Shown piece by piece: positions 51,728 through 63,468 of a stretch of DNA of 64,000 bases. The number at the start of each line of letters is the position of its first letter. The stretch's first letter is position 1. The notes below the pieces were generated by a model. The model did no database searches. It saw only the letters and a list, made by a program, of their open reading frames with translations, and was not told the origin of the DNA. The DNA is from Populus alba (taxonomy: Eukaryota; Streptophyta; Magnoliopsida; Malpighiales; Salicaceae), in assembly GCF_005239225.2 (NCBI RefSeq), contig NC_133284.1, forward strand, positions 50,128,697 to 50,192,696. The letters are read 5' to 3'. Position numbers and translations under genes: made by a program.

Positions 51728-54700
51728 TTAAACGCGTCGAAGAGAGGCCAGTCTTTTTTCAAGATCATCAACATTGGGAGGCTCGGGGCTGCATTCAAAT
51801 TCAAATAAAAAGAGTTCATTAGGGCAACAAACTTGTGGTGGGCAGCAGACAAATACCAAAATGTCAAAATTATTAGTCTTAAGTTTTTTTCTTTCTTTTT
51901 TTCCATCAAAGAACATATCCAGGACACCAAATCATTAGTGATGAGCAAAGACTTCATTTACATCTCCTTGCCGTCAATGTAAAACTTCAGCTTTGCAGAA
52001 CTTGCATTCAGGTGCTGGCTTGAAGCTTTCTCACCAGTCTACTGTTAACGGAGAATGTTTTTATCATCACAGTGCCCCCCCACGGATTCAGAACCCCGTC
52101 TGATTAAGTTCGATTGAGCAAATTTCTGGACAAATCTCAATAAACACCTATCTCAGACACTTAGCCCGTGAAAGATACCCTTGGCGGTGTTCCATGATAA
52201 AAGCTAAACTGATGCTACATCACCTCCCAACGAATTGCACCACATCACTCTTCCTTACATTCACACCCCACCATCACCACCAACACAACTAGCATCATCC
52301 CAATGCACCATGATCCTAGAGGACAATATGTTAATATAAGGATTGGTGGAGACACCGGACCGTGCACACACATTATGGTCAAAGACGACAGAGTATAATC
52401 CAATACATCACTCGTTGGGGTAGGTTGTATTAGATTTTTATTTGGTTTCGTCATTGAACTTTGTTTTATCCTATTTTAGTATAATCCAATACATCGCTTA
52501 TTGTTCAATATTGTCATTATTATTACTTTTGTACCTAGCAATCCAAAAAAATCTCATCTTGCCCTCTCACTCTTGTTATATTTTTGTCCATCATCTAACT
52601 TTGTCATTCATATTTAGTAAATAGTTTTTTTTTATTAAATGTGGATCGCCTAAACTTATAAAATGTTGTGATTTTTTGTTCGATTGACTGACCTTAAATG
52701 ATGCATTTAAAACCATTTAGGAGCAAACACAACTCATGCAGGCCTAAATGACCAACATTACTAAGAGAGTTGAGTGCATAGTATAAATCATGATCAGATA
52801 AAACAATGATTTAAAGAAGAATTTTGTAAATTTTGGTGAAATTATTTATAAAATATAAGGAAGTTTCAAATAAATTCTGCGTGAGAAACATTAATTTCTG
52901 GTATAAATCTAGAGCACAATCGCGCTATTGGGACCAAAAGCAGTAAAAAAAACTCCAAGGAAAATTTTATGAATAGAAATCTCCAACAAATTAGTCTAAG
53001 ACCCATGATGATTTGAGTAAATTATATGGCATGTTAAATTCAGATTTTTGGTGTGAAATTATCGATTATCCAATTTTATGATATTGACAATATCTCCAAA
53101 TCCAACCATTGGATCAGACTAAAATTTTACTAGAGGTCTTTTGACATATTTTTCATCTTAGGTTAAAATTCGAGGGCAATGACGAGTCAGTACAACAAAC
53201 TAGCATTGGGGGAGCATTAGTGAGGGTAAAATGATAATTGATCCAGAATTAAACCTTATCTAGTGTGCAGCTATTGTTCACGCAGAACAACAGCCAATAA
53301 AGGAAGAGGGACTTCATTCTTGTCTCTTTTCAAAAATCACTTAAAAAAATTCTTTCAAAACTTGTGAGAATGATGCATGTTAATGATTTTTTTAGGAGAG
53401 AAACACACTAGGTTGACAATGAGACGCTTGCTTTAGAGGAGAGGAGCTTGAGGGACAAATGTGGGTGTTAAAGAAGAAGAACAAATTGAAGAGGAACCTT
53501 GCAATAATTCTTCAAATGAACGAGTCAAACTCCACTAAAGGTATTTATTTTAGGATAACAAACTTTGTATCTCACAAATATTAGTACATGATGTGCATGA
53601 TATTGATTTGGAAGAAATAAGACCATATAAGAAAAGGAATGTTAATTTGAAAAGGCATTCAAATTAAAGAGTTTAAGAGCCTTGAAAAGGGATATGAATC
53701 ATATCTAGAGTTTAGGGAGGTATATATAGCTCTAAAAGAAAGACATCACCTTGTTGTAAATAGTTACTACCTCTAATTAGAGTATTTGTTTTAGGATAAT
53801 AAACTTTTGTATCCTGCAAATATTAGTCCGTGACTTATTGATTTGGGAGACTCATGGAGGAGATCTTTTGGGAGAGAAAACATCAATTTTTATGTTAAAA
53901 AAAGACATTGTCAGGTCGATTAATCAATGTCAAATGTAGAAGAAAAAAAAACCAGTCTTTACACTAGTCTCTTCTTGTACCCAATTGTCCTTGGAAGATA
54001 TAAGCATGATTCTATATTTGTGTCTGTTACTTGTTTCTCGCCCATTTAATTCCTTACCAAGACCATAGATACCTCTAAAGATGCTAAATCTTATTTTGAT
54101 GAAATCATTGAATTGTATGGACATCTCAAAACCATAGTCTCATACGTGCAATTACTTTTGAAAGACCCTTTGATATTGTTGATACCAAGTTGGAATTCTC
54201 CAATGCCCACCACCCCTAAATAGATGTTAGCATGATTCTATATATGTGTTTGTTACTCGTTTATTGCCCACTTAATTACCTATACCAAGACCACAGATAA
54301 AGATGCTAAATCTTATTTTGATGAAATCATCAAATTGTATGGACTCCTCAAAACCACGGACACCTTATAAGGATGTGTAATTTATGAGTTATTTTTTAAA
54401 GACCCTTTGATATATTGTTGATACCACAAGTTGAAATTCTCTAATGCTCACCCCACCCCTAAATAGATAGTCAAACTAAAGAGTTCAATCAAAGCTTAGT
54501 CAACCTTTTAAGGTGTCTGGTAAGTTACTATAATAAAAATCAAGATTTAGTTCTACCTATGGTTTGCCTATAATAACTCGGTTAATATACCTTTTAAGGT
54601 GTCTGGTAAGTTACTATAATAAAAATCGAGATTTAGTTCTACCTATGGTTTGCCTATAATAACTCGGTTAATAGGTCTATAGGCATGAATTCATTTGAAG

Positions 54701-57700
54701 TTGTTCAGTATTATAAATCTGTAAAGCCTTTACAACTTCCCATGTCTATTTTTTTACATGTACAGTTCATGATTTGCATGTTGATATCATATAACAGGTT
54801 CAAGCAAGTAATGCACAATGCAAACTTCAAGTTGATTTACATAAGCATCGCAATGCATTTAATGTTAGAAATTATATCATGATAAAATTTATATTTGAAC
54901 ATTATCCTCCCAAAACCAATTGAAAATTGTAGGCATGTCATGATGGACTATTCAAAATGTTACAAAGGGGTGGATCAATACTCAAGTCATTGACAGCCTA
55001 ACTTCAGTATTAGCTTTTTTATATTTATAAAAAGGACTTCGTTGTCTACTAGTTAACTAGCCTATGCTACGTTGCAGGTCACAACAAAGGTTTTTTTTTA
55101 CATTAACAAAAAATAATACTTATTCGTCACTAATGTGCTTCTAGCAACAACAAAATATTAATTCCAAACTCAAAACTTGATGTGCAAGTTAAATAGATGG
55201 GATCATATGAGCTAATAAATGTTTAAAAAATAATTGTTAATGCTAACAAAATACCTAGTTATGAAGCTGAGAAACAAACACAAATTTAGATATTCAATCT
55301 GATGTGAATGGATAACTTAAGGGATAAAAAAATAACCCAAGCAATAGTTTAAAACCCTATTTGGCTTAAAAATGAGATTTCAAATGAAGTTTTTTTAAAA
55401 AAATATTGATACAACGATAACTTGAATCGATCTGTGTTAACCCGTCAAACTTGCAACTTAGGTAGATCCACATGGGTTAAAAATTTATTTCTTAAGAAAA
55501 CTATTTTTTATTTAATTATATAATAATAAAATAGATGCTCGCAAAAATCTAATAAAACTGAAAAAAAAAAAAAAATCATGGTTGGTTGCACAAAAGAATG
55601 CTTACTAATATTTTTAAAAGACTGTTATAACCTAATTTAAAAAAAAAAATGTAAAAATTGAATGGTATTTAATAAAATAATATTTAAAATATATCCTTAA
55701 TTAATTTAAGAATTTAATGAAATAATACATGTAATATATTTTAAATTAATTTAAAATAAAATAGCTTGGAATTCAACACATGCTTGCCACGGACTCATGT
55801 GTACTGAGGACTGAGGAGTAAGGTACGTACGATATCACCAACTTGAGAGTTTCACTCAGGAAGCAATGCCAAATACTAATTTTGCTTGGATCATTTTTTT
55901 CATTCAACATGGTTGGTTAAATAATGGATGTTACTTGGAAGTGAAGTGTTGTATCGTACCTTAAAACAATATTAGGAGCATTCTTTGATGCAATCCGACC
56001 TTTTGGAGCTGAAGATAACTGTTGAAAACAAAGACCAGAATCACACATTTGATTGGACATCCCAGAAATTAAGAAAGCATAAATTATATGAAACAATTTA
56101 ATCCCGAAGAAACAAACCTGAGATGCTATGTCCACACCAATCTCATCAAGAACCTACAAGAGATAGTTGAATTAGAGGTGAACTAGTCAGCTTAAAAATA
56201 AAAGTAAGAACAAAGTAAAATGTTGCTATTGATATTTCACCTGGTTAGTGAGTTCCTCTGTTTCCTCTTCAGCCTCGTCTTTGTCTAAAGTCTCATCAAT
56301 AGCCTCTGACATCATCTCAATCTGCAAAATATTCAATAAGATATTAGGAATTCCCAGCATAAAGAACTATCTAACAAAATCAGAGTCAGAGAGAAAACTT
56401 CAGTCTATACAATGACTCAAATCCATTCAACATTTTGATGCCAAGGGACATTTTGCACATTGTCACCATGATCCGTCCAAAAAATATTGGAATAATCATT
56501 AAATTGCTAGAAGAAGTATTGGAACACCAACTATACAAGGAGGAAGTTATAGGAAAGAAACAGAGTTACCGTCATGTCCATTTTTGCTGACTGCATCTGG
56601 AACTCTTTGATCACTTTAGCTTGTTTTGCTGGAGCCATTTGCTGTAAGAAAACAAGGTATTGCTATTATTTCAGTCCACTAAACAGAATGGTTTAACATA
56701 TATCAGGAGATTAGCCTTTCAAGTTAAGCACTAGAAGCTCAACGAATTATGCAAGCACTTTGATGAACACACTGCAATCTAAGCAATCAGCTCCGTTTTA
56801 CACCTTTCTACTGCGAAGCAGCACTGAGACACAACATTAGCTCATCTAATACTCTCATTTATATTTTTATGCTATATTTAACGTTTAGCCTTTCAAAATA
56901 AGCACTACAAGCCAATGAATTATGACAGCACTTTGATGAACACACTGCAATCTAGGCAACCAGCTCCGTTTCACGCCTTTCTACTGCAAAGCAGCACTGG
57001 GACACAACATTAGCTCATCTAGTACTCTCATTTATATTTTTATGTTATTTTTAACATTCTCATTCTATCAACACAGTACAAGCCAAATCATGGATATGTA
57101 GCCATTGAACATGTTACCAGTACAACAATTGAGTATAAATGACTTGAGCTTTATAATGTCTCTGTCAATAAGTAGCAAAAAACCAGATCATAACTTGTAC
57201 TACTTGGTTTTTCCTTAATCATCTCTAACAAACCATAGCCGACACTAAAATCGAATTCAAGGGTACATCACTGCTGAACATTATACTGTATCAAGCACTC
57301 ATAGAGTATGAATGACTCCCATTTTAAAATGCCTCTATCCAAGAAGTAGCACAGGACAGATCATAACTTAACAGTACTTGATTCTTCATACATTTCCAAC
57401 ATTTCTTTGTACTCTAGCAGCCAAAGCTTGCAACATTTTTATCAAATTATGCATTTTTATGAATGTCTTTCTCATAAATAGGATGGGATTAATGATAAAA
57501 ACCATTATGCTACAATAGCATCAATATTGATACCTTGTTCATAGCCACCATTGCCTTAGTTGCGCCTTTCATCCCAGTCGAAATTGAAGTGCTGGCATAC
57601 AGAGCCTGTGAACATCGATCAAGGCACTAACATCAGATCAACAAGGACAAAATGCAGATCCTTCTAATCTCACTAACTAGATTTTGTGGATAGAAAGTGA

Positions 57701-59043
57701 CCTGTGTATGAGTAGCAACGCCTCTGATTTGGGCACGACTCCCCTGCAAATTTGTTATTTGTTGCCGAAGTCGAACGAGTTGCCGGGCTAAGATTTTAGT
57801 AGCAGCCTATACAAATATTGAGCGATAGTCTTAAATTATAAAGAAGCTATTCAAGAACAGATCCTCAAAACTGAATCAAGCTAAGATTTCTAGCAAACCA
57901 AGTTACTTTTGATGGATCACACGCACACTATCATGCAGTAACTACAAACTAATCAAATTTCTTGAACAATTTTTACCAAAAAGCCTTGATTATTGCAAAC
58001 CATCTTATTCCCTAAACCTACAATAATTTTTATTTTGCAGTGACTACAGACAAACTCCAATTTGTAAAACTTTATTCCTAACAAGTCTTGAAATCACAAA
58101 CCGTTTCATTCCCTAAAATCTGCAACTTCTTATAGTGAGCAATTTTTTCATGATATAAAATGAGTTTCATTAGAAAATAATAGTAGCCCAAGATTGAGAA
58201 CTGATCACAGTAGGTCAATAATGCGAACCCCAGCCCATGATTATAACTATCTGCATCCGTTGTCCATTTCATAACTACAAAGAACATTTAACAGACTTGC
58301 CTCATTTCCAGTTTTTGCTGTTTGTTTTATCTCTGCCACCAATTTCTTCTCCTGAAAATCCATTGCGAAGCTCAGCTTATAGAAAATAAAAAAAAATAGA
58401 CCAGTAGTAAAATTTTATCCAAAACCATTCTAGAAACAGCGACATACCTCCAACTGAAGAGATGCAATTTCACGTTCAATCCCTAGAAATCAAAAACCCA
58501 TGATGGGTTTGTTATTCTTTTAACAAAGAATGTTTCCAACCATGCTAATAAATCAATTGACCGAAGCAATCATGCATTCTCCTTGGTAACATTAGACTAA
58601 AAAAAATTATGACAGCAAAAATACCTCTTGTGGCAACAGTCATTTCTCTCTTGCTAGTCCTGAGAGCCTCTGTTGAATTAAAAAAAAAAAAAAGCCTTCA
58701 TAAATCTCACTTTTCAATAACTTACAACATATATTCAAAACCCAAAACAAGCAAATTGAGCATCAAAACTAGCAAAGCAAACAAATTAAACTCTGATCCT
58801 CCATTCAAAAACTTAAACTAAACAAGAAAATCATTGACATTAGATTATAATATATAAACACCCAGCAACATATTCAAAGCAGCCCATTAAACCCAAATAA
58901 ACAAGAGCACCCTCCACTCCATCAAAACTGAAAAAGTTCAAGATTTTACAACACAATCACTAATTTTAAACAAAACCCACTTAAAAATGTCTTTATAAAA
59001 AAAAAGTACCTTTAGGAGAAGTTTTTTTCTTGAAGATATTCAT
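51728..59043 (-). CDS. VPS2.2: ESCRT-III subunit VPS2 (CHMP2 family)
   Basis: An ESCRT-III core subunit polymerises on endosomal membranes, sorts ubiquitinated cargo into multivesicular bodies and recruits VPS4. Eleven exons join in phase to 216 residues, the normal family length: 59043-59010, 58669-58625, 58482-58448, 58351-58301, 57806-57702, 57605-57534, 56641-56570, 56321-56241, 56153-56118, 56018-55960 and 51788-51728. It starts MNIFKKKTSPKEALRTSKRE and has the basic helical core (KILARQLVRLRQQITNLQG) and QALYASTSISTGMKGATKAM. The acidic hinge is ETLDKDEAEEETEELTNQVL. The last exon supplies the MIM1-like end VDDLEKRLASLRRV. Intron 4 uses a GC donor (AG|GCAAGT at 58300). Introns hold tandem repeats. 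The assignment to the VPS2.2/2.3 subgroup is from memory. Confidence 0.94.
54003..54470. repeat. 226-bp tandem duplication in VPS2 intron
   Basis: AGCATGATTCTATAT begins the units at 54003 and 54229. Both carry GATGCTAAATCTTATTTTGA, ATTGTATGGAC, AAAGACCCTTTGATAT and CACCCCTAAATAGAT. The units differ by scattered indels. Confidence 0.8.
54504..54675. repeat. 86-bp perfect-like tandem duplication
   Basis: Units at 54504-54589 and 54590-54675 are almost identical (CCTTTTAAGGTGTCTGG to TAACTCGGTTAATA), with about one base different. The duplication is therefore recent. It lies in the last intron of VPS2. Confidence 0.9.
56712..57060. repeat. 174-bp tandem duplication in a VPS2 intron
   Basis: TAGCCTTTCAA starts units at 56712 and 56886. 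Both contain CACTTTGATGAACACACTGC, CAGCTCCGTTT, CACAACATTAGCTCATCTA and CTCTCATTTATATTTTTATG. A second, weaker pair follows at about 57125-57225 and 57290-57400 (AGATCATAACTT, AAGTAGCA). All lie in intron 6, before the exon at 56641. Confidence 0.85.
57807..58300 (-). other. GC-AG intron 4 of VPS2
   Basis: The protein reading TGNE|AATKILARQ requires the exon to end in GAG, followed by GCAAGT. The acceptor is GTATAG|GCTGCT. No nearby GT donor keeps the frame. AG|GCAAGT is the strong consensus of the minor GC-AG class. Confidence 0.88.
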
Positions 59044-59340
59044 TGTTGTAAATACCGAACCTTGTACACAAAACAAACCCGTGTTGTCCTGTAAGAAAGA
59101 AAAAACCCTAGCACGCCAGTAGGTTCCCTTCTTCCATGTATGGGAAATGTGTGTTAAGTTAAAGAAAGGAGTGGAAAATGTAGTTAAAGTAGATTGTTTT
59201 CCATTTTTTGCTTAATTTTCATTTCTTTCTCCGATTAAGAAATGGGAAGAAAGATTGAGAACGAGAGAGAAGCCGCTGCTTTGGGGAGCGTGCTGTTTGC
59301 GTGTTTTTTTTTTTTTAACAGATATCTTCATCCAACGGTA
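59044..59340 (-). promoter_or_regulatory. VPS2 leader and proximal promoter
   Basis: Just upstream of the ATG, AAACCCTAG at 59103-59111 (plus-strand reading) is a telo-box-like motif, common in leaders of constitutively expressed plant genes. A pyrimidine-rich tract on the minus strand and the purine-rich AGAAATGGGAAGAAAG region (59235-59275) follow. No TATA box is evident. The role is inferred. Confidence 0.4.
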
Positions 59341-61013
59341 CTAGACTAACTAGCCGTTACAATTCCCTCACTTACTATAATGCCCTTCGTATTATTTTTC
59401 ATTGAAAATATTTTCTTATATTTCTCCAATATCACTTTCTACAATACTTCTTTCTATAGTTTTTTAAAAGTGACCCGCACTTTTTTTTTATGCAAGCGTG
59501 TGAGGTAAAAACTTTCAATTCCCACTTTCAATACTTGGGTTCGGGTCTTAACATTCCTTTTGATATACATAATTATTGTAGCTCTATAAGTTTACGGTTT
59601 GAAATTGTGGTGGAAATCATTTTTAAAAATATTTTATATATAAAAATATATAAAAATAATATTTTTTATGTATAATATTAGTATTCAAAACAATTCAAAA
59701 ATGTAAAATAATACTAATTTAAAATTTAAAAAAAAATTAAAAAAAAACTTAGTCCAACCACACAAATAAAGTTGAGCTTAAATACCTCAAAATATTGCAA
59801 ACTCATTTCGAGACATTAACTAATAAATTAAAAGGACTAACACATTATTGTATGTTTTTCACTTATTTGATTCTTGAATTTTTTTTTATTTTTTTATCTT
59901 TGATCTCTATAATGTTGGGTTTTGATATTTTGATTCTAAAACTTTTTTTTTATTTATTTCTTAAGAGTTGAGAGAGGAAATAGAAGTTTTGATCTACCAT
60001 TTTCGACCATAAAAAAAAAATCAATCTTGAAATTAATAAATTTATATTGCAAGTAGGAGTTTGATTGAGATTGTCTGGGCATTTAATCAAGCCAAAAAAA
60101 AAAGTAGATATGCATTAGGAAAAGTTTATTTTTATTTTTATTTTTATTGTATTTTTTGTTAAATGATATTTTGTAAAAATTATAAAAAAAAAAATTAAAA
60201 ATATATTGAAATTTGAGTTTTAAAATCCAAAATATCTCATTAGTTATATTGGACAACACGTCATTACTAATAGATAATGTGTTGTTTGTTTATTTTTTTA
60301 AATAATTAAAACTAGTAATATGTTATAAGTTTAAGTTGAAAAAAATACACAATTATGGGCTTGGTCTTATAAGTGCTTCATGACATTATTTTTTTGACCC
60401 TTCACCCATTTTTTTATTTATTTAATTATCTTATATTTTAAATTTTTATAATAAAATTCTTTTTAATTAAAATTAGTAAAGTTATATTTAAAAAATCATT
60501 TGATTATGTCATGATTTTAAAATAACATTAGAGCTTTTATGATAATATTAATGACTATAAATTATATATGAGTCTAATATGCATAAGTAAATTTATATTT
60601 AAAAAATCATTTGATTATGTCATTATTTTAAAATAACATTAGAGCTTTTATGATAATATTAATTACTATAAATTATATATGAATCTCATATATAAAAAGA
60701 TATATTCTTTTAAGACAAAAAGAAAAAGAAATAATCTTGATTAGAGGAATAAATTATCTCTCTTAATTTACATTGAGATTCTTACTACTAATCATTTTAA
60801 TTGCCTTCATTTTATATATATATAAACCCCATAATGTTGATAAATAAAAAAAACAAGAGAGACATTTTTTTATCCAAACAAAAATGCATGAATAAGAAAG
60901 AAGTTCTTTACTACATAAATACATTTTAATTTCTCAACATTTTAAACCATTCCCTCTCTTAAAACTATTTATTTTAATTAATATAAAAATCAATAAAAAG
61001 ATATTAAACTTGA
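59341..61013. other. AT-rich intergenic stretch with a 111-bp tandem duplication
   Basis: No gene is present. TATATTTAAAAAATCATTTG begins two units at 60483 and 60594. They share TTTAAAATAACATTAGAGC, TATGATAATATTAAT and TAAATTATATATGA and are almost identical, hence a recent duplication. The rest is A/T-rich. Confidence 0.6.
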
Positions 61014-61166
61014 GTGTTTATTGACTATGGAGAAATCATGTATTCAATTATCGCACTTGGAATTTGGTTCACTCGTCAACAAAAGACGATGAAGCGGCCA
61101 GACATTAGGGAAGGTGGCCGCAAGCAGCAAAGGCAAAGTAGCATTCAAAGAATTCCATGTCTCTTG

Positions 61167-61403
61167 CTACAAATCAAGAACATATTGAGAGTGCAAAGCA
61201 GAATTGCTTACTTTTTTAGAAGCGTGTGTGAGCTGAGAAAGGAGGCTACTTGACTCAACAAGTGTGGCTTCATTTTCATGCCCTAAACTACGAAGAAAAG
61301 TCAATGAAGTTTTCGACCTATTTCCCAACTCACCGAGTTCTTGTTGTGTTTCTTTCATGGACAGTATCTTTGATTTGTATTCGTCAAAGATTTGAATTTC
61401 CAC
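61167..61403 (-). CDS. Doubtful small ORF, 78 codons
   Basis: The frame opens MEIQIFDEYKSKILSMKETQ and ends ..SNSALHSQYVLDL. It is rich in Glu, Lys, Leu and Ser and could form a helix or coiled coil. I do not recognise a family. Its base composition is less AT-rich than its surroundings (61020-61450), so it may be a fragment of a lost gene; the stretch just downstream on the same strand lacks an open continuation. No splice partners or promoter could be assigned. Confidence 0.2.
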   Translation of the reverse strand: MEIQIFDEYKSKILSMKETQQELGELGNRSKTSLTFLRSLGHENEATLVESSSLLSQLTHASKKVSNSALHSQYVLDL

Positions 61404-61904
61404 GTGAAGAAAAGGATATATAGGAGTTCTTCCTTTCTTTCCTTTTCTTCCATGGAGATCCTACATGGAGAAAGATTAATTATTGTAGTCACGTATTTTT
61501 GCGCATGTATTTTTCAGCCTCTGTTACTATTTGAATGGTTTATAAATGGCATAGAATAAATATTCAAATAAAAGGAATTACATTAGTTAGTGATGTTACA
61601 TGTGATAATGTTTTTTAATTATCTATAGTAAATTTTATTATAAAATAAGAAACTGAATTAATGAAGAGTTTTGAATGATTGTAAACAAGCTTCTTAACGG
61701 CACTTCTAAACACAATTTTTTACTAAAGATACCATTAATTCAATTTTCCTCTTTTTTTTTTATATAATCTTAAAAGGTTGTTCTTGTAGTTTAGTAATTA
61801 AGTAAATGTACTCGATTTTTTAGTTTTTTAAGTTCAAATCATAAAATCAATAAAAAATTAATTGCTAAAGAGATATAAAATGCTTCTTATATATATATAA
61901 TTAA
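61404..61904. other. AT-rich stretch, nothing recognised
   Basis: I see no gene, RNA or clear repeat here. Confidence 0.3.
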
Positions 61905-62130
61905 TCTTGTTTATTTTTGCGTTTCAAAAATATTTTTGAAAAAATTTTAAAAATTATTTATTTTTTTCTTTACTTTAAACTAATATTTTTTTAGTGATTT
62001 TAGATTATTTTAAAGCACTAATATCAAAAATAATTTTTTAAAAAATAAAATATATATATTATTTTGATATATTTCTAAATAAAAAACATTTTAAAATGTA
62101 ATTATAGCTACACTTCCAAACATGCTTTAA
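61905..62130. mobile_element. MITE-like relic, same broad family
   Basis: It carries CACTAATATCAAAAATAATTTTT, TTTGATATATTTCTAAATAAAAAACATTTTAAA and CACTTCCAAACATGC in the order seen in the other copies. It is diverged, with indistinct ends. Confidence 0.5.
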
Positions 62131-62781
62131 TGGATATTTATTTACACTCACTTAACTTTTTTTCTCTCATAGAAACTAAAAAATTGTAACACTTATCAAC
62201 ATTCAATCATAACTAGCTTGTCCATATATTATTTTATTGACAACAAATGTTTCACCATAACCATTTTGTTATTATTTTTATTCTATAATGTATAACTTCA
62301 TGGATTTTAATAGAGAGATAGCAACATGTTACAGTTTATTCCTATCTATCCTTGTGGTTTCAAGGGTCATGATCACCCTAATTACGCATAATTATTATTT
62401 ATTATTGAATTGACCCCTTGTAAAAACAAAAAAAAATCCAAGTTTGGGAAAAAACGTGGCTTCAAGGGAACCGTTGGCTTTGCGGGAGGCATATGAGACA
62501 GGCCATTTATAGGGCAAATCAATGAAGCCCTTGGAAAATCATGGACATTGCCAGGCCCCTGATGTGAACCTCCTGATATGAAATTATTTTGCCGTCAATT
62601 ATTATTATGTGAATTTTTTTTTAATTAAAAAAATATTTTTTTAATTGAAAAATATTTTTTGTTTATTAATTTTTTTAATAATAAACAAACACAAAAAAAA
62701 TTTAAAAACTAGTTTATTAAAAATTACTTTTCACAAAACAAACACAGTTTACAGTAAAATTCAAAGAATTCAAATTCAACA

Positions 62782-62834
<53 letters not shown>

Positions 62835-63261
62835 TTAAGTAATATCTGGTCTATAATAATAATTCCTTAGTAATTAATTTATAATTAAAAAAATTACTTA
62901 TCTTGTACAAGAATGGAATGCTATATATACAAATAGTGTTATGATATATAGATATAATTATATCATATTTTTTAAATATCAATTAGATAATATTATTTTG
63001 TCATTGTCCAATATGATTTGAATTCTCATTTCAGAGAATAGTTAGGAGTGGTTATACTAACACAGGGGTTACCATATAAAAAAAATAAAAATAAAAAGAG
63101 AAGGCAATGAGGGATGGAGAGAGCATTTTACGAAGAAAGAGAGAGAGACCCAAAGTATAATTCCAAACACACCTGAAACTATTGCAATTTTTTAAAAACT
63201 AGCATAAGTAAAAAACAAATATTTGAGAAAATAATACAATTAATGAATTTCATTGTTAGTA
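62131..63261. other. AT-rich stretch with (ATT)17 microsatellite
   Basis: No gene is present. An uninterrupted ATT/TTA run of about 17 repeats spans about 62784-62834. A less AT-rich segment at 62450-62580 has no open frame I can support. Confidence 0.5.
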
Positions 63262-63468
63262 CCAATTTGTTTTTATATTTTAAAATTGATTTTGAAAAAA
63301 AATTTAATTTTTTTTCAAATTAATATTTTTTTTAGTTTTTTCAAATAATTTTAATATGTTGATGTCAAAAATAATTTTTAAAAAATAAAAAATATTATTT
63401 TTATGTATTTTTAAACCAAAAATATTTTTGAAAAACAATTGATACTACACTTCCAAACATTTCCTCGA
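63262..63468. mobile_element. MITE-like relic near the window end
   Basis: It contains TTGATGTCAAAAATAATTTTTAAAAAATAAAAAAT, given here as a run broken by family landmarks GATGTCAAAAATAA and TTTTTAAAAAATA, then TTTTTGAAAAACAATTGATAC and CACTTCCAAACATTTCC. It is the same layout as the other relics. Confidence 0.5.

Larger units (their letters stand above)
51789..55959 (-). other. 4.17-kb last intron of VPS2
   Basis: The donor is AAG|GTACGA (55959-55958) and the acceptor AATGCAG|CCCCG (51790-51789). All other introns of the gene are under 1 kb. It contains no recognisable gene, but has two tandem duplications (54003-54470 and 54504-54675) and a looser repeat pair near 53565-53620 and 53795-53850 (GGATAA-AAACTTTTGTATC, AAATATTAGT). 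A/T-rich sequence fills 55080-55760. The size suggests growth by insertion and duplication. Confidence 0.75.

Noticed and set aside
62784..62834. CRISPR-like or coding meaning of the poly-Tyr frame
   Set aside because: It is a simple ATT microsatellite, and the frame follows from the repeat.
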